Assembly: GCA_023415825.1 (NCBI GenBank) | Contig: JAEZJF010000026.1 | Location: forward strand, 62,001 to 126,000 | Direction of reading: 5' to 3' | DNA: 64,000 bases | Source of the DNA: Bacillota bacterium | GTDB lineage: Bacteria; Bacillota; Clostridia; DSM-8532 | Part shown: positions 36,217 through 44,716 of the stretch, one piece after another | Numbering within the stretch: position 1 is the first letter of the stretch | Layout of the letters: the number at the start of each line of letters is the position of its first letter | Notes under the pieces: model-generated | The model's input: only the letters and a program-made list of their open reading frames with translations | What the model was told of the DNA's origin: nothing | Database searches by the model: none | Made by a program: the position numbers and the translations under genes

Positions 36217-36672
36217 ATGGCTAAATTGTTTGAGAAGGTTCTTGACTTTGTGGGTTGGGAATCAAATGTGGATGGCGAAGAAGAAATGTATGAGGAAGAG
36301 GTTGTGGAAAGCTCACCTTCCAGAAACGATCGCTACGCTTCCCAGAGAAAAAATTCCCAGGGCAAAGTTTTGAACATGAATAACAACAATAATTTAAAGG
36401 TTGTCATTCTTGCACCTCAAAATATTCTCGAGGCCCGTGAGCTTTGTGATCATCTCAAATCCAATAAACCCGTTATCATGAATGTTGAAGGCGTTGATAC
36501 ACCAGTGGCACAGAGAATGGTGGATTTTCTCAGTGGCGCTGTTTATTGCTTAGATGGCGACATTCAAAAGATTTCCAGCGGGATTTTCCTTGCTACCCCA
36601 GCCTGTATTGAAATTACCGGGGATTTAAAGGATGAAATGCGGAATAAAGGCGTCTTTTCCTGGGTAAAATAG
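36217..36672 (+). CDS. sepF: Cell division protein SepF
   Basis: SepF links FtsZ to the membrane and arranges Z-ring filaments. The 151-residue protein has an N-terminal amphipathic membrane-targeting helix (MAKLFEKVLDFVGW), an acidic variable linker, and the SepF core with VVILAPQNILEARELCDHL and QRMVDFLSGAVYCLDGDIQK. GGAGGAAG precedes the ATG. It is followed by ylmG. Confidence 0.95.
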   Translation: MAKLFEKVLDFVGWESNVDGEEEMYEEEVVESSPSRNDRYASQRKNSQGKVLNMNNNNNLKVVILAPQNILEARELCDHLKSNKPVIMNVEGVDTPVAQRMVDFLSGAVYCLDGDIQKISSGIFLATPACIEITGDLKDEMRNKGVFSWVK

Positions 36673-36725
36673 GTATGCGTTACAGGTGAGTCAAAGCTTG
36701 TTACTTAGTAATAAGGAAATAAAAA

Positions 36726-37001
36726 ATGTGGAAGGTTCAGGCTTTCATCATAGCCCTCCGTTCAGTCATTGGTGTAATGGAGGTTGTGCTCATCGTAAGA
36801 GTGCTTTGTGAGTTTAAGGCTATCCGAAGGGATTCCAAAGCTTTTATGTTCTTGCTTTTAATCTCAGAGCCGCTTTTGAACCCTGTACGGAAAATACTCA
36901 TGAAACAAGCCCGAGAGAACCGACTGAAATACGATATATCCCCATTCGTGGTGATGATTTTGCTCTATATGCTAAGTATATTATTAAAGAGATTTATTTG
37001 A
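36726..37001 (+). CDS. ylmG: YggT/YlmG family membrane protein
   Basis: A 91-residue protein with two hydrophobic segments and the family motif around SEPLLNPVRKILM. YggT proteins are linked to envelope and division processes and osmotic balance. It follows sepF as in the standard division cluster. The usual next gene, ylmH (an S4-domain RNA-binding protein), is absent; only 149 bases separate it from divIVA. Confidence 0.9.
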   Translation: MWKVQAFIIALRSVIGVMEVVLIVRVLCEFKAIRRDSKAFMFLLLISEPLLNPVRKILMKQARENRLKYDISPFVVMILLYMLSILLKRFI

Positions 37002-37150
37002 TAAATTTATGATTTGATTTGGTAGTTCTTACATATTACTCAATGCGGAATAATGATCAAAATTTATTCTACCGGTTGAGTTAAGCGTAAGTATTCGGCA
37101 AGGATTATATCAACAGTAATTTTGCCGGAAAGGATGACGGGGGTATAGTA

Positions 37151-37624
37151 ATGAATTTTGTACCGAATGACCTTCAGAACATTATGTTTAAGAAGTCCCT
37201 TTTGGGCTATAACTCTTATCAGGTAGAGGATGTACTTGAAAAGGTAGTTGAAGATTTAACCGAGCTGATAAAAGATAATGCGAGATTGAAGGAAAAGCTT
37301 GAAGACAGTCAGGAAAAGCTTAAGTATTATAAAGGTATCGAAACCTCTCTGCAAAACAGCTTGCTTATAGCACAGCAAACCAGTGATGAAGTCATTGCAA
37401 ATGCAAAAAAGAGTGCAGAGAATATTCAGAAGGAAGCAGACCTCCGTGCTCGGCAAATATTGGAAGAAGCGAACCGTGAAGTGCTGGGTGTTAGATTTGA
37501 ATATGAGCGCGTCAAACGTGACGTGGAGGGATATAAAGCAAAGATTGAGAGTATTATTCGAGCGCAGCTTAAAGCCCTGCAGAATCTGGATGACCGTGAC
37601 GATCTGGATAATAGGGCAGTATAA
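37151..37624 (+). CDS. divIVA: DivIVA domain protein
   Basis: The N-terminal lipid-binding and curvature-sensing part begins MNFVPNDLQNIMFKKSLLGY, followed by NSYQVEDVLEKVVEDL, and two coiled coils run from residue 30 to about 150. DivIVA collects at strongly curved membranes of the pole and septum and recruits other proteins. Its length of 157 residues is typical of the Firmicutes form. It closes the division cluster. Confidence 0.95.
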   Translation: MNFVPNDLQNIMFKKSLLGYNSYQVEDVLEKVVEDLTELIKDNARLKEKLEDSQEKLKYYKGIETSLQNSLLIAQQTSDEVIANAKKSAENIQKEADLRARQILEEANREVLGVRFEYERVKRDVEGYKAKIESIIRAQLKALQNLDDRDDLDNRAV

Positions 37625-37663
37625 TCTAAAGATCCTTATATAAGAATGTTATAAGCTTTGTTC

Positions 37664-37700
37664 ATTAGGGCGGGTAGTGTTGTAAACTACTTGCCCTAAT
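37664..37700 (+). terminator. Hairpin after divIVA
   Basis: ATTAGGGC pairs with GCCCTAAT, with an inner TAGT/ACTA stem. No T run follows on the plus strand, so termination is possible but not strong. Confidence 0.5.
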
Positions 37701-37807
37701 GCCATTTATACGGTCCTGTGTTTCTGTTCAGTCTTATAATTTTTGGTTGACAAATAAGCATCTCTTGCATATAATAATTTCAAATTAAATATCGCCCATA
37801 AACCGAA

Positions 37808-38108
37808 GATGTGGAGATAAAAACAGTTCGTGCACGCACAGAGAGCCGGGGTAGCTGGGAACCGGTAGTACGCAGTCTGTTAAATGGACCATGGAGGGCG
37901 CAGCCAAAAGCGGAGGGAACTGCATATGTATGCATAGCCCCGCCAAGTATTCTGCGACGTGAAGGCATACGTCAGTTGCCGGGGATATGTTGGTATTCCA
38001 AAAAGCGTGGAGGGGAACCCTTCCAAAGCAAGGTGGCACCGCGGAAGTATTGATAGATATGTTCCGTCCTTGATGATTTTTGAAAGAAATCTCATGGGCG
38101 GTTTTTTT
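37808..38108 (+). promoter_or_regulatory. T-box leader of the trp operon, Trp-type
   Basis: The 3' part contains AAGGTGGCACCGCGG (38030-38044), the T-box sequence that pairs with the uncharged tRNA acceptor end. A terminator follows (CCGTCC at 38064 pairing with GGGCGG at 38096, then seven T). The 5' stem I carries AGAGAGCCGGGGTAGCTGGG, and TGG at 37885-37887 is the candidate specifier codon for tryptophan. Uncharged tRNA-Trp would favour the antiterminator and allow trp transcription. The specifier call rests on position and on the downstream genes. Confidence 0.9.
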
Positions 38109-38131
38109 ATGCAGAGAGGAGGCATAAACAC

Positions 38132-39601
38132 ATGTACTATCCCAAAAAAGCGGACGCGAAAATGCTTTCGGAAGAATATGCTGTGGTTCCCGTCAGCAAG
38201 CGGCTCTACGCAGATGTGAAAACGCCTGTAGAGGTGCTCAAAATTCTAAAGGGTGTCAGCCGCCAATGCTTTATGCTGGAGAGCTTGGAAGACAGTCACA
38301 CCTGGGGGCGGTATACCTTTCTCGGATTCGACCCGAAGATGGAGCTTTCCTGCACAAACGGAGTGCTTACCATCCGGAACGGTACGGATATCACCATCGA
38401 AACACCCGAACCGCAAACTTATATCGAAACCATATTAAACGAACACAGAAGCCCTAAGCTTCCCGATATGCCATCTTTTACAGGCGGGCTGGTGGGCTAT
38501 TTTTCCTATGATTACATCAAATACGAAGAGCCGACGCTTAACCTGGACGCTAAGGATGAAGAGGGTTTTAAGGATTTTGACCTGATGTTGTTTGATAAGG
38601 TCATCGCCTTCGACCACCTGAAACAACAAATCATCCTCATTGTCAACATCAAAACGGATGCACTGGAGGAAAACTACGCAAAAGCGCAGTTCGAGCTGGA
38701 ACAGATGACCCGTATCCTGCTTAACGGCAAGCCAAAGGCGGAAGAGCCGTTGAAGCTCAAGACCGAATTTAAATCCCAGTTTTCAGAGGAAACTTTTTGC
38801 GATATGGTGGAGCGGGCAAAGGAGCATATCTTTGCAGGAGATATCTTCCAAGTGGTGCTCTCCAATCGGTTGGAAGCGGAAGTAGAAGGGAGTCTGCTAG
38901 ATACCTACAGGGTGCTCAGGACCATCAATTCTTCCCCCTATATGTTCTATTTTAGCAGCGACGACCTGGAGATTGCGGGTGCTTCACCCGAGACGCTGGT
39001 CAAACTCAATGGGGAAGACCTGTTCACCTTCCCGTTGGCAGGTACTCGCCCACGGGGTGCCACACCGGAGGAAGACGCGGCACTGGAAGAGGAACTGATA
39101 AATGATCCAAAGGAACTGGCCGAACACAACATGTTGGTGGACCTGGGCCGCAACGACCTGGGGAAAATCAGCCAATTCGGCACAGTGGAAGTGGAGCGAT
39201 ACCTCACCATTGAGCGGTTCTCCCACGTGATGCACATCGGCTCCACCGTACACGGGAAAATCCGGCAGGATAAGACGGCGCTGGATGCCATTGGCGCGGT
39301 GCTCCCAGCGGGAACCCTTTCCGGCGCTCCTAAGATCCGGGCGTGCAAAATCATCAATGAGCTGGAGGATAACAAGCGGGGCATCTACGGCGGCGCCATC
39401 GGGTACATCGATTTTACTGGCAATATGGATACCTGCATCGCCATCCGCATCGCCTATAAGAAAAATGGGCGGGTGTTCGTCCGTACGGGTGCGGGAATCG
39501 TGGCGGACAGCCAGCCCAAGAAGGAATACGAAGAGTGTTTAAACAAGGCCAGGGCCGTCATCAAAGCGCTCCGAGAAAGTGAAGGAGGTCTGAATTCATG
39601 A
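38132..39601 (+). CDS. trpE: Anthranilate synthase component I
   Basis: TrpE with TrpG converts chorismate and glutamine to anthranilate. The protein has 489 residues. The tryptophan-feedback region MLESLEDSHTWGRYTFLG lies near residue 48, and the chorismate-binding domain contains FQVVLSNRLE, PLAGTRPRGATPEEDAALE, ELAEHNMLVDLGRND and GTLSGAPKIRA. GAGGAGG precedes the ATG. The last bases overlap trpG by four. From here to trpA the DNA is visibly richer in G+C than flanking genes. Confidence 0.97.
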   Translation: MYYPKKADAKMLSEEYAVVPVSKRLYADVKTPVEVLKILKGVSRQCFMLESLEDSHTWGRYTFLGFDPKMELSCTNGVLTIRNGTDITIETPEPQTYIETILNEHRSPKLPDMPSFTGGLVGYFSYDYIKYEEPTLNLDAKDEEGFKDFDLMLFDKVIAFDHLKQQIILIVNIKTDALEENYAKAQFELEQMTRILLNGKPKAEEPLKLKTEFKSQFSEETFCDMVERAKEHIFAGDIFQVVLSNRLEAEVEGSLLDTYRVLRTINSSPYMFYFSSDDLEIAGASPETLVKLNGEDLFTFPLAGTRPRGATPEEDAALEEELINDPKELAEHNMLVDLGRNDLGKISQFGTVEVERYLTIERFSHVMHIGSTVHGKIRQDKTALDAIGAVLPAGTLSGAPKIRACKIINELEDNKRGIYGGAIGYIDFTGNMDTCIAIRIAYKKNGRVFVRTGAGIVADSQPKKEYEECLNKARAVIKALRESEGGLNS

Positions 39602-40173
39602 CCTTGCTTATCGATAATTACGACAGCTTTTCCTATAACCTGTACCAATTGGTGGGCAGCATTGACCCGGATATTACCGTTATCCGAAACGATGCTCACA
39701 CGGTGGAAGAAATACGAAAGATGCATCCAGAGCGAATCATCCTGTCCCCTGGGCCGGGGCACCCCCGGGATGCGGGCGTGTGTATGGATGTGGTGCGGGA
39801 GCTAAAGGGTGATGTGCCCATCCTTGGCGTTTGCCTGGGGCATCAGGCCATTTGTGAGGTGTTCGGCGCCACCGTCACCACAGCAAAGACCTTTATGCAC
39901 GGCAAGCAAAGCATGGTGGAAGTAGTGGGGGGTTCCCGTTTGTTTAGGGGACTGCCCAAGAAACTGCCCGGAGCGCGGTACCACTCCCTCGCTGCCCTCT
40001 CGGATACATTGCCGGAGGAGCTTCAGGTGGTTGCGCGGGCTGAGGATGGAGAAGTGATGGCTGTTACCCACAAGGAATACCCCATATACGGTCTGCAATT
40101 TCACCCGGAATCTATCTTGACGCCCGATGGAAAGCAAATACTGAAAAATTTTATGGAGGTGACCCAATCATGA
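39598..40173 (+). CDS. trpG: Anthranilate synthase component II (glutamine amidotransferase)
   Basis: This class I amidotransferase supplies ammonia to TrpE. The nucleophile Cys is in LGVCLGHQAICE (near residue 80) and the catalytic His/Glu in QFHPESILTP. The oxyanion motif SPGPGHP is present. At 191 residues it is a free subunit, not fused to TrpD. ATGA overlaps link it to trpE and trpD. It could also serve folate synthesis, as in Bacillus, but its place in the trp operon favours tryptophan. Confidence 0.97.
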   Translation: MTLLIDNYDSFSYNLYQLVGSIDPDITVIRNDAHTVEEIRKMHPERIILSPGPGHPRDAGVCMDVVRELKGDVPILGVCLGHQAICEVFGATVTTAKTFMHGKQSMVEVVGGSRLFRGLPKKLPGARYHSLAALSDTLPEELQVVARAEDGEVMAVTHKEYPIYGLQFHPESILTPDGKQILKNFMEVTQS

Positions 40174-41177
40174 TACGTGAGGCAATCTTAAAAGCCGCAA
40201 CGGCAGAGCATCTATCATATGAGGAAGCAGAAGAAGTTATGGACGAAATCATGCGGGGAGGAGCATCTGAGATTCAGATGTCCGCCTACCTTACCGCCAT
40301 GGCCATGAAGGGGGAGACGATAGAGGAAATCACTGCTTCTGCCGCTGGGATGCGCAAACACTGTGTACGCCTGCTCCACGAGATGGATGTGCTTGAAATC
40401 GTAGGCACGGGCGGGGATAAGAGCAACTCCTTTAACATCTCAACCACATCCGCACTTGTCGTCTCCGCATCGGGCATACCTGTTGCCAAACACGGAAACC
40501 GTGCTGCATCCAGCAAAAGCGGGGCGGCGGATGTTCTGGAAGCGTTGGGAGTCAATATCTTGATTCCGCCCGCAAGGAGCAAGGAACTGCTGGAGACCAT
40601 CGACCTTTGCTTCCTGTTTGCTCAGAACTACCACATCGCCATGCGCTATGTGGCGCCTGTGCGAAGGGAACTGGGCATCCGCACCATCTTCAACATACTA
40701 GGGCCGTTGGTCAACCCCGCGGGGGCCAATATGGAGCTACTCGGCGTTTATGAGCAGGACCTGGTGGAGCCAATGGCTCAGGTACTATCCAACTTGGGTG
40801 TAAGGAGCGCTCTCGTAGTATTTGGGCAGGATGGGCTGGATGAAATCTCCCTTAGCGCCCCAACCAGCATCTGCGAAGTACGGGAGGGCCGTTTCCGGTC
40901 CTATGTCGTGACCCCTGAAGAACTGGGACTCAAGCGGTGCGATAAAGCGGCTCTCGTGGGTGGCACACCAAAGGAAAACGCACAGATTACCCTTGATATT
41001 CTAAGCGGAAAAATGGGCCCCAAACGAGATGCTGTGCTGCTAAACTCGGCAGGTGCCATCTATATTGCTCGCCCGGAGCTGACACTACAGGATGCGGTAG
41101 CAGTTGCAGCAGAGACCATTGATAACGGCAAAGCGAAGAAACAACTGGAACAGTTTATTGCGCTAAGCAACAGCTAG
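40170..41177 (+). CDS. trpD: Anthranilate phosphoribosyltransferase
   Basis: TrpD attaches phosphoribose from PRPP to anthranilate. The PRPP loop VGTGGDKSNSFNIST lies near residue 79, KHGNRAASSKSGAADVLE near residue 107, and FAQNYHIAMRYVAPVRRELG follows. The 335 residues are normal. The ATG overlaps the trpG stop by four bases. Confidence 0.97.
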   Translation: MIREAILKAATAEHLSYEEAEEVMDEIMRGGASEIQMSAYLTAMAMKGETIEEITASAAGMRKHCVRLLHEMDVLEIVGTGGDKSNSFNISTTSALVVSASGIPVAKHGNRAASSKSGAADVLEALGVNILIPPARSKELLETIDLCFLFAQNYHIAMRYVAPVRRELGIRTIFNILGPLVNPAGANMELLGVYEQDLVEPMAQVLSNLGVRSALVVFGQDGLDEISLSAPTSICEVREGRFRSYVVTPEELGLKRCDKAALVGGTPKENAQITLDILSGKMGPKRDAVLLNSAGAIYIARPELTLQDAVAVAAETIDNGKAKKQLEQFIALSNS

Positions 41178-41206
41178 TGAAGTATCCAAGGGAGAGGAGA
41201 ATCTCA

Positions 41207-41989
41207 ATGATACTGGAAAAAATCGCAGACAAGACGCGAGAACGTCTCATCACCATCAAACAAGAGGCACCACTTGAGCAAGTGCGGGAAGCCGCATTAG
41301 CGCTCCCCAAAGGAGACTTCCCCTTTGAGAGAGCACTTGGCGGAGAAGCTATTTCCTTCATTTGCGAAGTCAAAAAAGCATCTCCCTCCAAAGGTATTAT
41401 TGCGGAGGAGTTCCCCTATCTGGATATCGCGAAAGAATATGAAGAAGCGGGGGCGAGCGCCATTTCTGTACTCACCGAGCCGGAGTTCTTTCTTGGGAGG
41501 AACTCCTACTTGCAAGAAATCGCTGAGCATGTAAGTATTCCAACACTGCGCAAGGATTTCACCGTGGACCCCTACCAGATTTATGAAGCGAAAACACTAG
41601 GCGCCTCCTGCGTACTGCTCATCTGTGCACTGCTTGATACAAAAACCCTTTGCGAATACCTGGAAATCGCACATCATTTGGGGTTGAGCGCCATTGTTGA
41701 GGCTCACACAAAAGAGGAAGTCAATTCTGCACTATCGGCAGGAGCCAGAATCGTTGGCGTCAACAACCGCAACCTCCATACCTTTGAGGTGGATATTGCA
41801 ACCAGTGGACGCCTGCGGGCATTAGTGCCGCAGGAAGTGTTGTTCATCTCCGAGAGCGGCATCCGCACAGCAGAGGATATTGCCGCACTTGACCAGATGG
41901 GCGTTAACGGTGTGCTTATTGGAGAAACCCTCATGCGCGCACCCGATAAAAAGCGGGAGCTTGCGATTCTTATGGGTAACTACCTGTGA
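41207..41989 (+). CDS. trpC: Indole-3-glycerol phosphate synthase
   Basis: This TIM-barrel enzyme closes the indole ring from CdRP. Catalytic signatures are FICEVKKASPSKGII near residue 53, TLRKDFTVDPYQIYEA, GVNNRNLHTFEVD and LFISESGI. The ATG at 41207 gives the family start MILEKIADKTRERL and follows GGGAGAGGAG; a further in-frame ATG at 41177 would add ten non-conserved residues. Its stop overlaps the GTG start of trpF-trpB. Confidence 0.96.
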   Translation: MILEKIADKTRERLITIKQEAPLEQVREAALALPKGDFPFERALGGEAISFICEVKKASPSKGIIAEEFPYLDIAKEYEEAGASAISVLTEPEFFLGRNSYLQEIAEHVSIPTLRKDFTVDPYQIYEAKTLGASCVLLICALLDTKTLCEYLEIAHHLGLSAIVEAHTKEEVNSALSAGARIVGVNNRNLHTFEVDIATSGRLRALVPQEVLFISESGIRTAEDIAALDQMGVNGVLIGETLMRAPDKKRELAILMGNYL

Positions 41990-43860
41990 AGATTAAAATT
42001 TGCGGTCTGTTCAGAGAAGAAGATATCGGGTACGTAAACGACGCACTGCCCGATTATATCGGTTTTGTATTTGCCCCTGGCAGCAAACGGCTGGTAACGG
42101 AAGCGTGCGCAATGGAACTGCGTGCAGGGCTGGACTCGCGCATCGTACCCGTGGGCGTATTCCGAGATGCGCCAATCGAACAGATTATCCAACTGCGCGA
42201 TGCAGGCACTATCGCCATGGTACAGCTCCATGGCGGAGAAGATGAGGAATATATGGCGGCGCTTCGTGCAAAACGGGATGTCCCCATCATAAAGGCGTTC
42301 TCGATTGCCACGGGGGAAGATGTCACCCGCGCCCAGGCATCTACAGCGGAATACATCCTGTTGGACCATGGCAGAGGCGGCACAGGAGAAGCCTTCGACT
42401 GGGCATTGCTAAAAGGCTTCGGCCGCCCTTTCTTCCTTGCAGGGGGCATCGATAAGAATAACATTGAAGCTGCGCTAGGCTATGCAAATTTTGCGATAGA
42501 TACCAGCAGCGGCGTTGAGACGAACGGCAAAAAAGACAGGGATAAGATTTGCACATTAGTGGAAACGTGCAGAGCTTATGGCGCAAATCATTCATCCCAA
42601 GTGGCGGATACTATTAAAGGTCAAAAACCCAGGAAGGGAAAGGGAGGAACGATGATGACGAAAGAACAGACCTTACCCATAGGCGGCAGGTTCGGAGCTT
42701 ACGGAGGGCAATATGTACCTGAAACACTGATGAACGAAATCATAGATTTGGAACAGGCCTACATGACCTACCGGGAGGACCCGGCATTCCAAGCAGAGCT
42801 GTTGTACCTGCTCCAAACCTACGCAGGACGGCCATCCCTCTTGTACTATGCAAAGAACATGACCCAGGACTTGGGCGGTGCCAAGGTGTATCTTAAGCGG
42901 GAGGACCTCAACCACACGGGCTCCCATAAAATCAATAATGTCCTGGGGCAGGTGCTCCTTGCAAAAAGGCTCGGTAAAACGCGAGTCATCGCGGAGACGG
43001 GCGCAGGCCAGCACGGGGTGGCTACCGCAACAGCAGCGGCCCTCCTTGGGCTGGATTGTGACGTGTTCATGGGCGAGGAGGATACGGAGCGCCAAGCCCT
43101 CAACGTGTACCGTATGCGGCTTTTAGGTGCGAAGGTGCATCCCGTTACCTCCGGCACTCGTACCCTCAAAGATGCGGTCAACGAAACCATGCGGGAATGG
43201 ACGAACCGCGTGCATGATACACACTATGTTTTGGGCTCGGTCATGGGGCCTCACCCGTTTCCGTTGATTGTACGGGATTTCCAGAGCATCATCAGCATGG
43301 AAGCCCGAAAACAGATACTCGAAGCGGAAGGTAATCTTCCGTCTGCTGTTATCGCCTGTGTAGGCGGCGGCAGCAATGCTATGGGCATGTTCTATCACTT
43401 TATACCCGATGAAAGTGTTCGCCTCATCGGTTGCGAGGCGGCAGGAGAGGGGCTTAATACCGAGCGCCATGCGGCAACCATCGCAAAAGGGGAAGCGGGT
43501 GTATTCCACGGCATGAAGAGCTACTTCTGTCAGGATGCGTATGGCCAAATTGCGCCTGTTTACTCCATTTCCGCAGGGCTGGATTACCCCGGCATCGGCC
43601 CGGAACATGCATACTTGCACGACACGGGCCGTGCGGAGTATGTTTCCATCACCGATGAAGAGGCCGTAAGTGCCTTTGAGTACCTTTCACAGGTGGAGGG
43701 CATCATCCCCGCCATAGAGAGTGCCCATGCAGTGGCATACGCCAGAAAACTGGTGCCGACACTCAATAAAGAAGAAAACATTATCCTTTGTCTTTCCGGC
43801 AGGGGAGATAAGGACGTAGCGGCCATCGCGCGCTACAGAGGGGAGCAGATCCATGGGTAG
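41986..43860 (+). CDS. trpF-trpB: Fused phosphoribosylanthranilate isomerase - tryptophan synthase beta chain
   Basis: A single uninterrupted frame of 624 residues joins TrpF (residues 1-205) to TrpB (about 223-624). TrpF shows its catalytic Cys in KICGL and Asp in ILLDHGRGGTGE. TrpB shows the PLP-Lys in HTGSHKINNVLGQ and the phosphate loop GGGSNAMGMF. The linker is short and basic (KGQKPRKGKGG). The GTG start overlaps the trpC stop. Inside the linker region AAAGGGAGGAACG precedes ATGATG at 42652, so TrpB may also be made on its own. trpA starts within its last codons. Separate genes are usual, so the join is notable. Confidence 0.95.
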   Translation: MKIKICGLFREEDIGYVNDALPDYIGFVFAPGSKRLVTEACAMELRAGLDSRIVPVGVFRDAPIEQIIQLRDAGTIAMVQLHGGEDEEYMAALRAKRDVPIIKAFSIATGEDVTRAQASTAEYILLDHGRGGTGEAFDWALLKGFGRPFFLAGGIDKNNIEAALGYANFAIDTSSGVETNGKKDRDKICTLVETCRAYGANHSSQVADTIKGQKPRKGKGGTMMTKEQTLPIGGRFGAYGGQYVPETLMNEIIDLEQAYMTYREDPAFQAELLYLLQTYAGRPSLLYYAKNMTQDLGGAKVYLKREDLNHTGSHKINNVLGQVLLAKRLGKTRVIAETGAGQHGVATATAAALLGLDCDVFMGEEDTERQALNVYRMRLLGAKVHPVTSGTRTLKDAVNETMREWTNRVHDTHYVLGSVMGPHPFPLIVRDFQSIISMEARKQILEAEGNLPSAVIACVGGGSNAMGMFYHFIPDESVRLIGCEAAGEGLNTERHAATIAKGEAGVFHGMKSYFCQDAYGQIAPVYSISAGLDYPGIGPEHAYLHDTGRAEYVSITDEEAVSAFEYLSQVEGIIPAIESAHAVAYARKLVPTLNKEENIILCLSGRGDKDVAAIARYRGEQIHG

Positions 43861-44623
43861 AATACAAGGAGCATTTAAGAACGGAACGGCGTTTATCGGG
43901 TTCGTCACCGGCGGAGACCCGACCATAGAAGCAACGAAGGAAATCATCCTTGAAATGGACCGCGCGGGGGCTGACCTTATAGAAATCGGCATCCCCTTTT
44001 CGGACCCCATTGCGGAGGGTATCGTCATCCAAGAGGCGAATTTGCGGGCACTGGCACACAGAACCACCGTGGATACCCTGTTTGCCATGGTTGCCGAACT
44101 CAGACGTGAAACACAGGTACCCCTTGTATTCCTCACGTATCTAAACCCCGTCTATCACTATGGGTACGATTCCTTCTTTACACGCTGTAAGGACGTAGGT
44201 ATCGATGGCATTATCATCCCTGACCTGCCTTTTGAAGAAAAGGGGGAAGTGGTCTCTGTGGCGGATGGGTACGGTGTGGCTGTTATCTCCCTTGTGGCAC
44301 CGACCTCAGAAGACCGCATCCGGACCATAGCATCAGACGCACGGGGATTCCTCTATGTGGTTTCTTCCATGGGTGTAACGGGTGTGAGGAGCGAAATCAA
44401 GACAGACCTTGAGGCCATTGTGAGCGCCGCAAAGAAAGTTTCTCCCGTACCCGTTGCAGTCGGCTTCGGCATCAACACACCCGCTCAGGCAAAGGAAATC
44501 GGTACCTATGCAGATGGTGTCATTGTAGGCAGTGCCATTGTGAAAATCATAGCAGAACACGGTGAGAATGCCGCACCCTATGTGGCAGACTATGTACAGC
44601 AAATGAAAGCAGCGCTGGAATAA
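43853..44623 (+). CDS. trpA: Tryptophan synthase alpha chain
   Basis: TrpA cleaves indole-3-glycerol phosphate and channels indole to TrpB. Family motifs include FVTGGDPT near residue 18, LIEIGIPFSDPIAEG (Glu and Asp of the active site), DLPFEE, and SSMGVTGVR. In most TrpA proteins the motif ends ADGP; here it reads AEGI. The protein has 256 residues. The start overlaps the trpB stop by eight bases, keeping alpha and beta production linked. It ends the operon; no clear terminator follows. Confidence 0.96.
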   Translation: MGRIQGAFKNGTAFIGFVTGGDPTIEATKEIILEMDRAGADLIEIGIPFSDPIAEGIVIQEANLRALAHRTTVDTLFAMVAELRRETQVPLVFLTYLNPVYHYGYDSFFTRCKDVGIDGIIIPDLPFEEKGEVVSVADGYGVAVISLVAPTSEDRIRTIASDARGFLYVVSSMGVTGVRSEIKTDLEAIVSAAKKVSPVPVAVGFGINTPAQAKEIGTYADGVIVGSAIVKIIAEHGENAAPYVADYVQQMKAALE

Positions 44624-44653
44624 ATGTCTGCATTTTTGTGATATATCAGGAAC

Positions 44654-44682
44654 TTGACATTCTTTGACCTTAAGTTTATCAT
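44654..44682 (+). promoter_or_regulatory. Sigma-A promoter of htpG
   Basis: A perfect TTGACA is followed after exactly 17 bases by TATCAT, 35 bases before the ATG. No CIRCE-like inverted repeat is seen beside it. Confidence 0.7.
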
Positions 44683-44716
44683 ATCGATAGAATGTCTTTA
44701 GGGAGGTTTTTGACTC

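Noticed and set aside
37785..38219. Several frames of 80-90 codons on both strands over the trp leader
   Set aside because: They lie on the T-box RNA; its conserved elements explain the sequence.
42054..44136. Long minus-strand frames opposite trpF-trpB and trpA
   Set aside because: High G+C genes give long antisense frames; none has a family motif.
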